A stretch of 64,000 bases of DNA from JADGRA01 sp052143535 (GCA_052143535.1 JBKQSS010000093.1:62001-126000), one strand, 5' to 3'. Positions 8,516 to 17,208 are shown, numbered from the stretch's first letter. Notes: generated by a model from the sequence alone, not told the origin. Made by a program: numbers and translations.

Positions 8516-9124
8516 GTGTACCCCGACCGCTTCCGGTTGCCCTTCCTGGCCGGCGTCCTCATCGCTGCCGCCGAGCGCGTCCGGCCGGGCCTCGGCCCGT
8601 GGTCCCCCAAAGCGGAGTCGAGGCTGAGGGACGTCTTCGCCACTGAGCTGGCGGACGTGCGCGCGCGCTTCCTCGAAGTCTTCGGCGACCAGGCCTACTT
8701 CGACCGGCTGCAGGAGACATTGCTTGGGGTGGCGGTGCCCCGCTACCTGGCGGCTGCGCAGAAGCAGACGGCACTGGAGCAGCGGGACTACGGCCTGTGG
8801 CGTGGAGGCGACCTCCTGGCCCGCGGCGTCTATGGCGCTGCCGGCTTCGCCATCGGACTGTTTTTGGTGAAGGCGCCGTTCATTCCCATTCCGACCACCT
8901 GGGACTTGTTCGCCTTCGCCTGTCTCTTGGGAGCGCCCTTCATCCCCGATGTGCAGGTGTGGCTACTCAAGAGGAAGCACCGCAACGCGCTGCGCGCCAT
9001 TGTCGAGGACTTGCGCGACGCGGAGGTTCACCAGGAGCTGTACCAGCCGCTGGCCGCGCCGGGGCCGCTCGACGAGCTGCCGGCTTCGACACGCTCTGCA
9101 GACCCGGCGCGCTCCAAGGAGTAG
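8516..9124 (+). CDS. Hypothetical membrane protein, two TM helices
   Basis: I do not recognise a named family. A GTG at 8516 gives 202 aa starting MYPDRFRLPFLAGVLIAAAE; an upstream TTG at 8492 would add eight residues. The first 110 residues are soluble and helical, followed by two hydrophobic segments (GVYGAAGFAIGLFLVKAPFI and TWDLFAFACLLGAPFI) and a charged helix, LKRKHRNALRAIVEDLRDAEVHQEL. The next gene, an SPFH protein, begins 14 bp downstream on the same strand, so the product may act with that membrane scaffold; this is inferred only from spacing. Confidence 0.65.
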   Translation: MYPDRFRLPFLAGVLIAAAERVRPGLGPWSPKAESRLRDVFATELADVRARFLEVFGDQAYFDRLQETLLGVAVPRYLAAAQKQTALEQRDYGLWRGGDLLARGVYGAAGFAIGLFLVKAPFIPIPTTWDLFAFACLLGAPFIPDVQVWLLKRKHRNALRAIVEDLRDAEVHQELYQPLAAPGPLDELPASTRSADPARSKE

Positions 9125-9137
9125 GGTGGCGTCCCCC

Positions 9138-10205
9138 ATGGCAGACCCTCGCATTCCCATCGACTTGCGCGCCGCGAGCCAGCGCATTTTCGGGACGTCC
9201 CGCGGCCGTCGGTTGTACTTGCTGCTCGGCGCTCTGGCGGTGGCGGCACTCGCCTACGGCTTCTGCACGGTGAATCTCATGCCCAACGAGGTCGGCGTGA
9301 AACAAGTCATCGTCGGCAGCCACAAGGGCATCCTCCCCGAAGTGTATTACCCCGGCGTCCACTGGGTGAGCCCGGGCACCGAGCGGATGTACCTGTTTCC
9401 CACCGACATCCAGCTCTTCAACCTCACCAACGACGCGAGCGAGCGGGGCAAGTCCGAGCAAACGGTGCGGCCGGCGCTCAACATCCAGACGTCCGAGGGC
9501 TACACGGTGACGGTGGACGTCTCGGTGGCCTTTCGCATCGAGGACCCTTACCGGGTCATCACCGTGGCTGGCCCGGGAAGGCTCTACGAGGAGTCGCTGG
9601 TGTTTCCGCGAGCCGAGCAAATCTTGCGCAAGCAGCTGGGGGAGCTGGACGCCGAGCAATTCTATGACGTGAAGCTGCGTACCCAGCGGGTGCAAAAGGC
9701 GCTCGAGGAGTTGAATGCCGAGCTGCTCCCGAGCGGCGTCCGGGTGGTTCAAATTTTCGTTCGCGCCTACACCTACGACGCCCGGTACCAGCAGGCCATC
9801 GAGCAGCGAAAAATTCAGGACCAAACGGTTTTCAAGAACCAGGCCGAGGGCGAGCTGGCCACCGCCACCGCCGAGCGCGACCGAATTGCCGCCGTCGGCG
9901 CGGCGTCGGTGCGGGTAGAGCTGGCCCGCGGAGAGGGCGAGAAGAAAAAGCTGGAGGCGGAGGCGGACCTCTACACCCGCAAACGTCGAGCGGCCGGCGA
10001 GCTGGCCGTCCAGCTCGCCGAGGCGGAAGGCACGCGGCTCGAGAACGCGGCGCTGCAGGGCCTCGGCGCGGATAACCTGGTGGGCCTCAAGATGGCGGAC
10101 GTGCTCAAGGGGACCCGCATCATCATCGTCCCCACCGATGGAGAGTCCGGCACCAACCCCTTGGACCTCAAGAGCGCGCTCAAGCGCTTCGACGTGAAGG
10201 AGTGA
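9138..10205 (+). CDS. SPFH/Band-7 membrane protein
   Basis: 355 aa. Start ATG 9138 (MADPRIPIDL); the longer open frame upstream overlaps the preceding gene. A single TM segment at residues about 26-44 is followed by the SPFH beta-domain (VGVKQVIVGSHKGILPEVYYPGVHWV, TSEGYTVTVDVSVAFRIEDPYRV), then a long charged coiled-coil helix (RKIQDQTVFKNQAEGELATATAERDRIAAVG) as in stomatin/HflK/prohibitin-type proteins. These oligomerise into membrane-associated cages that organise proteases or lipids. Its stop overlaps the start of a second SPFH gene by 4 bp, so the two are translationally coupled and probably form a hetero-oligomer, as HflK/HflC do, though sequence similarity to HflKC is not close enough for those names. 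Confidence 0.85.
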   Translation: MADPRIPIDLRAASQRIFGTSRGRRLYLLLGALAVAALAYGFCTVNLMPNEVGVKQVIVGSHKGILPEVYYPGVHWVSPGTERMYLFPTDIQLFNLTNDASERGKSEQTVRPALNIQTSEGYTVTVDVSVAFRIEDPYRVITVAGPGRLYEESLVFPRAEQILRKQLGELDAEQFYDVKLRTQRVQKALEELNAELLPSGVRVVQIFVRAYTYDARYQQAIEQRKIQDQTVFKNQAEGELATATAERDRIAAVGAASVRVELARGEGEKKKLEAEADLYTRKRRAAGELAVQLAEAEGTRLENAALQGLGADNLVGLKMADVLKGTRIIIVPTDGESGTNPLDLKSALKRFDVKE

Positions 10206-11260
10206 GCCGGATGCTCCGTCGCCCGTTCCTCCTCCTCTGTCTTGCGGCGCTGCCGCTGCAGGGCTGCACCTGCCACTCCACCGGCAGCACCGAGGTGGGC
10301 GTGCTCACCCGGAAGCTGGCGCTCGGCGGGCTGCTCGGCAAGCCTGGGATTCAGCCGGAGATTTACGCGCCGGGTGCCACCTACCTCTTCCCGGCATTCG
10401 TCACCGACTGGAACACCTTCGACGTCTCGATGCAGAACCTGGCCATGGTGAAGGACCCGCACCGGGGGGACCGCAACGCCGAGGACGACCTCAACTTCAA
10501 AACGGTGGACGGCAACGACATCCGGGTCGACGTCACGGTGGCCTGGCAGGTGGACCCGAAGCGTGCGCCATACCTGCTCAACCGAGTGGGGGAGAACGTC
10601 GAGGAGGTTAAGGAGAAGCTGGTCCGCCCGGCCTGCCGGAGCGTGGTGCGCGACGTCCTCAACGAGCTGCGAAGCGAGGAGTTTTACGTCTCCGAGAAGC
10701 GCTTCGCCAAGGCGGCCGAGGCCCGCGACCGGCTGCAGGAAGTGCTTGGGCCGGAAGGGGTCCTCATCCGCCAAGTCATCCTCGGCGAGCACCGCTTCAA
10801 TCCCGAGTACGAGAAAGTCATCCGCGACAAGAAGCTGGCCGAGCAGAACAGCGAGCGCATGCGCAGCGAGGGTCGCGCCACCTCCGAGCAATGGAAGGCC
10901 GAGCTGGAAAAGGCGAAAGGCACCGTCTCTCAGCAGCTGGCCGCCGCCGCCGGCATGCTCGACACCGCCCGCATCTCTGCCGATGCCAACTACGTGCAGA
11001 GCCAGAAGCAGGCGGAGGCCATTGTGGCCGAGCGCAAGGCCCACGCCGAGGCGGTGCGCAAGCAAAACGAGGCGCTGGCCGGAAGCGGCGGCAAGGCGCT
11101 GGTGAAGCTGCGAATCGCCGAGGCGCTGGCCGGCAAGCAGCTGGTGTTTCTTCCCACCGGGAAAAACGGGGTGGGCGTCCAGACGCTCAACCTGAACCAG
11201 CTCCTCGGCGCGCTCCAGACGGGGGCAGACGCCACTCCCGCTCCCCCGCCCACCCCCTGA
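10202..11260 (+). CDS. SPFH/Band-7 lipoprotein
   Basis: 352 aa, GTG start in a GTGA overlap with the previous stop. Instead of a plain TM anchor it has a lipoprotein signal (FLLLCLAALPLQGC, lipid Cys near residue 22). The SPFH core follows: TVDGNDIRVDVTVAWQVDPKRAPYLL and VRPACRSVVRDVLNELRSEEFY, then a coiled-coil arm with KKLAEQNSERMRSEGRATSEQWKAELEKAKG. The C-terminus is Pro-rich. The partner gene has a TM anchor, so one member may be tethered by a lipid and the other by a helix on the outer face of the inner membrane. It is convergent with the Cys-rich gene downstream. Confidence 0.82.
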   Translation: MSRMLRRPFLLLCLAALPLQGCTCHSTGSTEVGVLTRKLALGGLLGKPGIQPEIYAPGATYLFPAFVTDWNTFDVSMQNLAMVKDPHRGDRNAEDDLNFKTVDGNDIRVDVTVAWQVDPKRAPYLLNRVGENVEEVKEKLVRPACRSVVRDVLNELRSEEFYVSEKRFAKAAEARDRLQEVLGPEGVLIRQVILGEHRFNPEYEKVIRDKKLAEQNSERMRSEGRATSEQWKAELEKAKGTVSQQLAAAAGMLDTARISADANYVQSQKQAEAIVAERKAHAEAVRKQNEALAGSGGKALVKLRIAEALAGKQLVFLPTGKNGVGVQTLNLNQLLGALQTGADATPAPPPTP

Positions 11261-11277
11261 GGCTTGGCCCTGGCTTG

Positions 11278-11676
11278 TTACTGGGCTGGGGCCGGTGCAG
11301 CGGCCGGCTTCATCTTCATCCACTCCGCCTTGCAGCCGTCGCTGAGTGTGGCCTTGTTCTTGTACAGGCACTTGATGATGCGGCCCTGCCCCTTCTCCAC
11401 GCTGGCGCAGAACTTGGCGACGTCGTCCTTGCAAGCCGAGTAGAGCTCTTCGAGCTTGGTCTTCACGACGTCTTTGCAGGCGGCAGAAATTTCGTCCTGC
11501 TTGCCCTCCAGGCACTGGAGGATGGCGCCGTGCCCGTGCTTCACGCCGGGGCAAAGCTTGGCGACGTCGTCGGCGCAGGGCTTGCCTGGCTCCACGGGCT
11601 GTCCGAAGGCCAGAGGAGCCACCAGCAAGCAGGCAGCGGCGGCGAGGGCGGACCAACAACGGGGAAGCTTCGACAT
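11278..11676 (-). CDS. Secreted cysteine-rich repeat protein (GLG1-like repeats), copy 1
   Basis: 132 aa from ATG 11676, with AAGGAGAG well placed upstream. A signal peptide (ALAAAACLLVAPLAFG) precedes repeats of about 40 residues with spaced Cys: CADDVAKLCPGVKHGHGAIL, then QCLEGKQDEISAACKDVV, and CKDDVAKFCASVEKGQGRII followed by KCLYKNKATLSDGCK. This matches PF00839, the cysteine-rich repeat first described in Golgi GLG1/ESL-1, which also occurs in bacterial exported proteins of unknown role. Disulfide formation in the periplasm or outside is expected. A paralogue lies directly upstream on the same strand. Ala/Pro tail. Confidence 0.82.
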   Translation of the reverse strand: MSKLPRCWSALAAAACLLVAPLAFGQPVEPGKPCADDVAKLCPGVKHGHGAILQCLEGKQDEISAACKDVVKTKLEELYSACKDDVAKFCASVEKGQGRIIKCLYKNKATLSDGCKAEWMKMKPAAAPAPAQ

Positions 11677-11693
11677 GGGACTCTCCTTGGGAA

Positions 11694-11719
11694 GGGGCCC
11701 TCCAGAAAAAGGAGGGGCC
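11694..11719 (-). terminator. Hairpin between the two Cys-rich genes
   Basis: GGCCCTCC (11696-11703) can pair with GGAGGGGCC (11711-11719) around a loop containing five A (U's when read on the minus strand). It sits downstream of the 11788-12267 gene and just upstream of the start of its paralogue, so it may attenuate read-through between the two. The stem has one bulge. Confidence 0.4.
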
Positions 11720-11787
11720 GCCCGGAGGGCCCCCGGTTTGGGGAACCCTGCGGGCCCTCCCACAATGCGTCCACTCCCGGGGCTTGG

Positions 11788-12267
11788 CTAGGGCCTTGCG
11801 GGTGACGAATTACTGCTGGGGTTGCCCTGGGGGGGGCCGGGGGGCGGCCCGTGGCGCTTGGGCTCAGCCGCTTTGCAGGCGTCGCTCAGTTCGCTCTGGT
11901 GCTGGTGCAGGCACTGCATGATGCGGCCGTCCCCAGTGGCAATCCCGCTGCAAAACTTCTCCACGTCGGGCTTGCACGCCTCTTTGAAAGCCTCCATGCG
12001 GGCCTTCTCCTCGTCCAGGTGTGCCTTACACGGCGCCGACAGCTTGTCCGCTTGAGTCTCCAGGCACTTGGCAATGGCGGCGTGCTCACCGGGGCCGGGC
12101 TGCAGGTTGGGACAGAGCGCGGCGATGTCTGCGCGGCAAGCTCCGCCCTTGCCGGGTGGGGGAGCGCCGCCTGGCGGCGGTGGGGGCGCGCCCTGCGCGA
12201 AGGAGGCGGCGGCGAGCAGAAGCGAGGCAGCAGTGAGTAGCGTGGGAAGCGGAGACTGACGAAGCAT
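11788..12267 (-). CDS. Secreted cysteine-rich repeat protein (GLG1-like repeats), copy 2
   Basis: 159 aa, ATG 12267 with CAGGAGT upstream. It has a signal peptide (LLTAASLLLAAASFAQG), a Pro/Gly linker, then two Cys-rich repeats: CRADIAALCPNLQPGPGEHA with AKCLETQADKLSAPCKAHL, and CKPDVEKFCSGIATGDGRIM with QCLHQHQSELSDACK. The C-terminus is Pro/Ser-rich. It is clearly a diverged tandem duplicate of the neighbouring 132-aa protein (same spacing of C-x6-C, G-x-G-x-I and C-L). Family PF00839; bacterial function unknown. Its promoter lies in the 80-bp gap shared with the divergent J-domain gene. Confidence 0.82.
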   Translation of the reverse strand: MLRQSPLPTLLTAASLLLAAASFAQGAPPPPPGGAPPPGKGGACRADIAALCPNLQPGPGEHAAIAKCLETQADKLSAPCKAHLDEEKARMEAFKEACKPDVEKFCSGIATGDGRIMQCLHQHQSELSDACKAAEPKRHGPPPGPPQGNPSSNSSPARP

Positions 12268-12348
12268 GTGGTGGACTCCTGAAGTGACTACTCTTGTGGC
12301 TTGTGGGACCCGTGGGTCGAGCGTGAGGTTAAAGTCGAGCCACCCCGC

Positions 12349-14181
12349 ATGTCCGCTTCCACGCCCAGCTCGCTCGTGCTTGCCGACTCGCCGCTACGCG
12401 CGCGCCTGGCCGAGCTGCAGGCTCTTGCCGAGTCTCTCCGCGACGCCATCGCGCAGCTGGACCTCGACATCGAGACGCTTCGCACCACGCTGGGCGTCTT
12501 CGACGCCCGCGTCCACGGGGCGCTGAGGGAGCTGCACGCCCGGCACCAGCGGGTGGCGGGTGTGGTGCGCCACCTCGAGCGCTGGGCGGAGCTGCTCGAG
12601 ACGGCGCCGCGGGCCGCCCTTGTGGCCCGTGCCCGACGCCTGGACGGGCGACGCGGGCGTGAGCTTTCGAGCGGGCGGTCGGAGCAGGAAGCGGCCGAGG
12701 AGTGGTCGGAGGTGCCAGCGGTCGCCGACTCGGCCGCGGAGCTGAAGACGCTGTACCGGAGGCTAGCCCGGCGCTACCACCCGGACTTGGCCCGCGACGA
12801 GGAGGGTCAGGTGCTGGCGGCAGATTTGATGGTCCGCATCAACGCCCTGTACCGGGCGGGCGACCTCCTCGGGCTCAGGGCTCTGGCCGACCAGGCGCTC
12901 GGAGCCGAGCCGGCCGAGGAGGGGCTGACGTTGGAGCGCGAGGTGGCGCTGCTCGAGGCGCGCTGCGCGCGCTTCCGAGAGGTGCGTCTGGGCCTTTTGG
13001 AGGAACTCGCCGCCCTGGAGGCCTGCCCCACCGCGCGGCTGTGGCAACAGGTGACGGAGCGGGAGAGCGCTGGCCTGGACGCCTTTGCCGACCTCCGGAG
13101 CGAGCTGGGCGAGCGCACCCGGGCGGCGTATGAGGACGTGCGGGCGGCAGCTCTGGCCCTGGAGGATGCCGTGCGGCGGTACAACCGAAAGGCCACCGAG
13201 CTCGAAGGGGCACAGAGCCGGAGCGTCGGGCGGCTCTTCGAAGCCCGTGCGCGGGCGCCGCTGGTCCGCATGTCGCTCGAGGCTCTGACGGCGCTCAAGG
13301 CGTCCCCCGAGGTGCGCCGGCGGGCTGAGTGGCTGGCGAGCGCCACGGCCGACCAGCCGGCAGTGGTCAGCCTGGTCCTCTTCACCTACGCCTCAGAGCT
13401 CGTCCCGCACGGACTGGAGACGCTCGCCACCCTGGAAGGCCTGCGAGCGCGCTTCGACGCGGCGGCCCGCGTCCGTGGGCCGCCGCTCGAGGAGGCGCTG
13501 GTGGACGCTGCGGAGCTTCTCGAGCTCGGGGTGCGTCGGGCCGGTCCCAAGGTGGCCCACACCGGGCTGCGCTTTCACGACGCCACGCTGGCCGAGGCGG
13601 TGCCGCTCGCGCTGCGTAGCCACGCATTGCGCGCAGACTTCCGCCGGGTCCTGGGCACCCTGGGCGAGCAAACGCGCTGCCCGGCCTGCGCCCGGGACGT
13701 CTTCGCCGTGCCGCTCTACCGGCTGCGGGGCTTGGACGACTTACACGCCTTTGTCTGCCCGGGCTGTGGAGAGGCGCTGAAGAGCTATTGGATGCCACGC
13801 GGTCAGGACGTCCAGTCGGTGCTCAACGACGCCTTCTTGGACCTCGAGCTCCTCACCGAGTGGACGTTCCGTTTCGGCCGGGCCTCGGTGAGCACTCAGC
13901 TTCTCCCCGTCCAGCTCGAGGCCCTCAGCGTTGGACAGCTCAGGCGCCGCTTCTTCGACGACGTGCTGGCGCGCCACGGCGTGGAGGTGGCCGAGAAGCA
14001 AGTCCGGCTGTTCCAGGCCCACAAGCCCGTTCCCGAACGCCGGCTTCTGGCGGACTGTCCCAGCCACACCTTCTCCGTGGCTTTCGCCGCCGGGTCGAAG
14101 GTCTCCGTCGCGGAGGCGCTGGAACGAGTGCGCTTCCGCATCCGAAACCGCTTCCGGACAGAGGCGCCCCCCAGCGCATGA
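12349..14181 (+). CDS. J-domain / coiled-coil / zinc-ribbon protein
   Basis: 610 aa from ATG 12349 (MSASTPSSL); a TTG at 12301 would add 16 residues. Long heptad-like helices (LRARLAELQALAESLRDAIA and others) surround a J-domain core LKTLYRRLARRYHPDL with the canonical HPD at residues 144-146. Residues 444-473 form a zinc ribbon, C444-x2-C447 then C470-x2-C473. J-domains stimulate the ATPase of Hsp70/DnaK, but here there is no Gly/Phe region and no DnaJ Cys-rich domain, so this is not a general DnaJ. A myxobacterial specialised co-chaperone or regulator is possible. No signal peptide; cytoplasmic. Its partner is unknown. Confidence 0.78.
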   Translation: MSASTPSSLVLADSPLRARLAELQALAESLRDAIAQLDLDIETLRTTLGVFDARVHGALRELHARHQRVAGVVRHLERWAELLETAPRAALVARARRLDGRRGRELSSGRSEQEAAEEWSEVPAVADSAAELKTLYRRLARRYHPDLARDEEGQVLAADLMVRINALYRAGDLLGLRALADQALGAEPAEEGLTLEREVALLEARCARFREVRLGLLEELAALEACPTARLWQQVTERESAGLDAFADLRSELGERTRAAYEDVRAAALALEDAVRRYNRKATELEGAQSRSVGRLFEARARAPLVRMSLEALTALKASPEVRRRAEWLASATADQPAVVSLVLFTYASELVPHGLETLATLEGLRARFDAAARVRGPPLEEALVDAAELLELGVRRAGPKVAHTGLRFHDATLAEAVPLALRSHALRADFRRVLGTLGEQTRCPACARDVFAVPLYRLRGLDDLHAFVCPGCGEALKSYWMPRGQDVQSVLNDAFLDLELLTEWTFRFGRASVSTQLLPVQLEALSVGQLRRRFFDDVLARHGVEVAEKQVRLFQAHKPVPERRLLADCPSHTFSVAFAAGSKVSVAEALERVRFRIRNRFRTEAPPSA

Positions 14182-14276
14182 GCCGTGAGCTCGCAGGCGG
14201 TCACCCTTCGCAGTGACGAGAGCGGTCCTGCTCGACATGCGTCAGAGCACCAGCCGCGACACCCTGAGGCCGTCCC

Positions 14277-14906
14277 TCAACTGTCGCGCTGGTAGGCGAG
14301 AGCGAGCCAGCGCTTGAGCGTGGCGTCAACGTCGGACAGCCTGGCGACTTCCATGCGGTGCGTAATCCGGTCCCTCTTGGCGTAGCCCTGGGTGCTTAAA
14401 AGGCGCCTCGGCGCGCCCTTCACCTGCTTTGGGTCCCCCAGAGCAAGCCCCAAGTCGATGCGGCACAATGTGCTGGGCTTGATTTGGGCAAAGACGTGGT
14501 TGCGGAAGAGAGGCACGAAGGTTTGGCAAGGGCAGGCCTTCGCTTCCGAGCCGGCCGCCAGGCCGGCGGCCAAAAGCGCCTCGTACAGGGGCCACAGCGG
14601 CGCCTTCTTCCCCGCGTACTGACGCTCGACGTAGCCGGCCGCGGCCCGGAAGTAGGCCTCCTCCGTGTCGCCGAAGGCACTGGCTTTCTCGCCGTCCGAG
14701 CGCTCGGCGAGAAGCGCGGCCTGGTTGGCGCCTAGCCCTTGGGCCTGGAACCAAGCTTGCCGGCGCTTCGGCTCGGTCGGGCCTTTTTCCCTCACCAGGC
14801 GCAGCCAGGTCTCGAGGCTTTTCCCGCTGGCGTCCTCGAGATTGGCAAGTACCGCCTGCGCGTACGCCACCGACGGATGCACCGAGTATGGAGTCTTTCC
14901 GGGCAT
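14277..14906 (-). CDS. DUF4287 / DUF5655 domain protein
   Basis: 209 aa. The N-terminal 60 residues follow the DUF4287 pattern (LANLEDASGKSLETWLRLVR, RRQAWFQAQGLGANQA). The C-terminal part follows DUF5655 (KKAPLWPLYEALLAAGLAAG, CPCQTFVPLFRNHVFAQIKP, CRIDLGLALGD). Such proteins are small, cytoplasmic and uncharacterised; the DUF5655 domain is distantly related to nucleic-acid-linked DUF1801-like folds in some annotations, but I would not infer a reaction. It is convergent with the J-domain gene. ATG 14906 begins MPGKTPYSVHPSVAYAQAV. Confidence 0.8.
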   Translation of the reverse strand: MPGKTPYSVHPSVAYAQAVLANLEDASGKSLETWLRLVREKGPTEPKRRQAWFQAQGLGANQAALLAERSDGEKASAFGDTEEAYFRAAAGYVERQYAGKKAPLWPLYEALLAAGLAAGSEAKACPCQTFVPLFRNHVFAQIKPSTLCRIDLGLALGDPKQVKGAPRRLLSTQGYAKRDRITHRMEVARLSDVDATLKRWLALAYQRDS

Positions 14907-15207
14907 GTTGGGTCGCCCGTTTCGGGCGCGGTGAAAATACTAAGCAGGCGCCCCGGCGGCACCGGGCGACTTTCAGGGCGCGAGCCGTCGCCCTCGCCAG
15001 GACGTCCCCCAAGCGGTCAGTCATCTGCAGGGCCCTAAGTGCCCGCAACCAGAGGCTTCTGGCGCTGTTTGTCACCTGTCCTTAACCTGACTGCCTTGAG
15101 CGTGTTCATATCCCCCGTCCTGTTTTCCGGACTGTCCAAGTTAGCGAAATGACGCGACTTTCTCCAAAAGCCCGACTTCCTGCTTTGGCACTCCGGAGGC
15201 CCAACCG
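14907..15207. other. Intergenic region between divergent genes
   Basis: 301 bp with no credible gene. It must hold the promoters of the DUF4287/DUF5655 gene (minus) and of the glycan-region methyltransferase (plus). A TAGTAT hexamer on the minus strand at 14937-14942 is a possible -10, without a convincing -35. It marks the transition from GC-rich housekeeping DNA to the more A/T-rich glycan region. Confidence 0.5.
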
Positions 15208-17208
15208 TTGAAGCAGGCACTGAAGCGCGCTGCAGGCGATGGGCTGCCGGAGGCCGAGTACCTCTGGGATGCCGAGCGGCGCCTTTTTCGCCGAGAGCTT
15301 CCTGCGTCGTTCCCCTATTCGGACGGCGTCGAGGTCGAGCAACGCCTCCTGGCGCTGATGCGGCGCGTCGCGGACAGAAGTGTTTTTTCGCCGGAGTTGA
15401 GTGAGGCCATCACCGACTGGCCGTCCGAATACCATCTCAGTCGCTCCCGCCACTGTCTGCTGCGGCCACTGGGAATTAAACCGGGCGAAAGGGTGCTCGA
15501 GGTCGGCGCTGGGTGTGGCGCCATCACCCGCTACCTCGGGGAGCTCGGGGCGGAAGTCACAGCTCTCGAAGGCAGCCTGAGCAGAGCGACCATTGTTTCC
15601 GAGCGCTGCGGCGACCTCCCAAACGTCAAGGTGGTCAGCGACGACTTGCTCCAATTTTCAACCAGCGACCAATTCGATTGGCTCCTGCTGGTGGGAGTTC
15701 TCGAATACGCGCCGGTGTTTTCGTCATCCTCGACGCCCGTTCAACACTACCTGAGCCGACTCAAGCGATGGCTCGCTCGCGATGGAAACGTCGTCGTCGC
15801 CATCGAGAACAAGCTCGGGCTCAAGTACTTCAACGGCTGTGGCGAAGACCATATTGGCACTCCCTTCTTGGGGATTCAGAACCTGTACGGGAGGAATACA
15901 CCTCGCACCTTCGGGCGCCGCGAGCTGACCGCCGAGCTTTCGTCGGCCGGTTTTCCCTTCACTCGGTTCTACTACCCTTTTCCGGATTACAAGCTTCCAT
16001 CGGTCATTCTCTCTGAAGAAGCGTTGAGCGCCGAGCGCTTCAACGCGGTCGACCTCATTCTGCGAGCGCGCTCGCGCGATTATACGGGGCGACGTTTCCG
16101 CCTCTTCAACGAAGCGTTGGCGTACTCGTCCCTTGCCGAAAACCGGCTTTTCGCTGACTTCGCCAACTCTTTCTTGGTGGTGGCGAATCAGGCATCGCGT
16201 CCGCGGGACCGCTCGGGTGACTTGGCGACGGCCTACGCGGCTCGTCGGCGGTCGGAATTCGCGACCCAGACGAGGTTCTTTCGACGACTCGATGAGACGT
16301 TGGTGAAGAAGGAATTTCTAACCTCGAGCGCTCACCGGCAGGCGATGACCCCCAGCGGAACTCAGTTTCGCGTGGCGGAAGGCTCGCACGAGTATGTCTT
16401 TGATGGGCGTCAGCTCTTCTTTCGATTTGTCGATGCCCAGGCGCGCAACGAGCCTCTCGAGAAACTTGTTGCTGTGCTGCAGCCCTGGCTGCGATTCCTG
16501 CTGGAACACGCCAAGCGTGGCGTTGCGGGCGCTCCAGGAGGCAAGGCGTCAGAACTTTCGTCCTGGACTATCGACGGCAGCTTTCTAGACTGTACGCCAT
16601 TTAATCTGCTGGAGCGGGAGTTGGCTCTCGTTCAGATTGACCAGGAGTGGTCAACCGAGGGGGACGTTCCCTTAGGTTGGGTCGTGACGCGAAGCGCGAT
16701 GTATTGTTGGACGGATGGTTCTGCTTCGGTGGACCCGCCGCAGCCGCTCGCCGGCCTGGTGCAGGCAGTTGTTGGACCTGCCGGGCTCGTGACGACAGAG
16801 GCAGAGGTCCTGAAGTGGCTCGAAGACGAAGCACAGTTTCAAAAAGTAGTAACAGGTCAGGACATCACCCTCTCTCCCCAGGTCGGCCCGGGCCTCGTGC
16901 CGGCGCTCGACCACATCCATCGTTTGGACACAGTGCTGGCGGAGCGCGAGAGGGAGCTGGTGCGTCGCGAGGCCCAGCTGGGGCAGCTCGAAAACGTGGC
17001 GAACGGTCTCACCGGGAAGCTGGCTAGCCTCCAAGCAGCGCTCGACGCTGAGCGGGCTGTCGCGCAGCGAGAAGCCTGCGTCCGCGACTCGCTTATAGCG
17101 GAGCTGAGCTCTATGAAGAAGAGTCAGTCGTGGCGGCTGACGACGCCCCTTCGCTTCGTGAAGCATCGGGTGCGCAACGTGCTGAAGGCGTCTCGACGGA
17201 GCCGTTAG
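15208..17208 (+). CDS. Large SAM-dependent methyltransferase with coiled-coil tail (glycan region)
   Basis: 666 aa from a TTG at 15208, with GGAGG nine bases upstream. A class I Rossmann methyltransferase domain occupies roughly residues 80-270: motif I VLEVGAGCGAITRYL (residues 96-110), acidic TALEG after strand 2, and LLLVGVLEYAP before the active-site region. The middle 250 residues look folded but are not recognised. From about residue 570 there is a coiled coil (LAERERELVRREAQLGQLEN), ending in SQSWRLTTPLRFVKHRVRN. That S-W-R-L-T-x-P-L-R tail is typical of proteins in O-antigen and related glycosyltransferase clusters. It probably methylates a glycan or helps terminate chain growth; the acceptor is unknown. 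Confidence 0.75.
   Translation: MKQALKRAAGDGLPEAEYLWDAERRLFRRELPASFPYSDGVEVEQRLLALMRRVADRSVFSPELSEAITDWPSEYHLSRSRHCLLRPLGIKPGERVLEVGAGCGAITRYLGELGAEVTALEGSLSRATIVSERCGDLPNVKVVSDDLLQFSTSDQFDWLLLVGVLEYAPVFSSSSTPVQHYLSRLKRWLARDGNVVVAIENKLGLKYFNGCGEDHIGTPFLGIQNLYGRNTPRTFGRRELTAELSSAGFPFTRFYYPFPDYKLPSVILSEEALSAERFNAVDLILRARSRDYTGRRFRLFNEALAYSSLAENRLFADFANSFLVVANQASRPRDRSGDLATAYAARRRSEFATQTRFFRRLDETLVKKEFLTSSAHRQAMTPSGTQFRVAEGSHEYVFDGRQLFFRFVDAQARNEPLEKLVAVLQPWLRFLLEHAKRGVAGAPGGKASELSSWTIDGSFLDCTPFNLLERELALVQIDQEWSTEGDVPLGWVVTRSAMYCWTDGSASVDPPQPLAGLVQAVVGPAGLVTTEAEVLKWLEDEAQFQKVVTGQDITLSPQVGPGLVPALDHIHRLDTVLAERERELVRREAQLGQLENVANGLTGKLASLQAALDAERAVAQREACVRDSLIAELSSMKKSQSWRLTTPLRFVKHRVRNVLKASRRSR

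Noticed and set aside
9971..11659. 562-codon minus-strand open frame across the SPFH genes
   Set aside because: Antisense to two clear SPFH proteins and to no conserved family.
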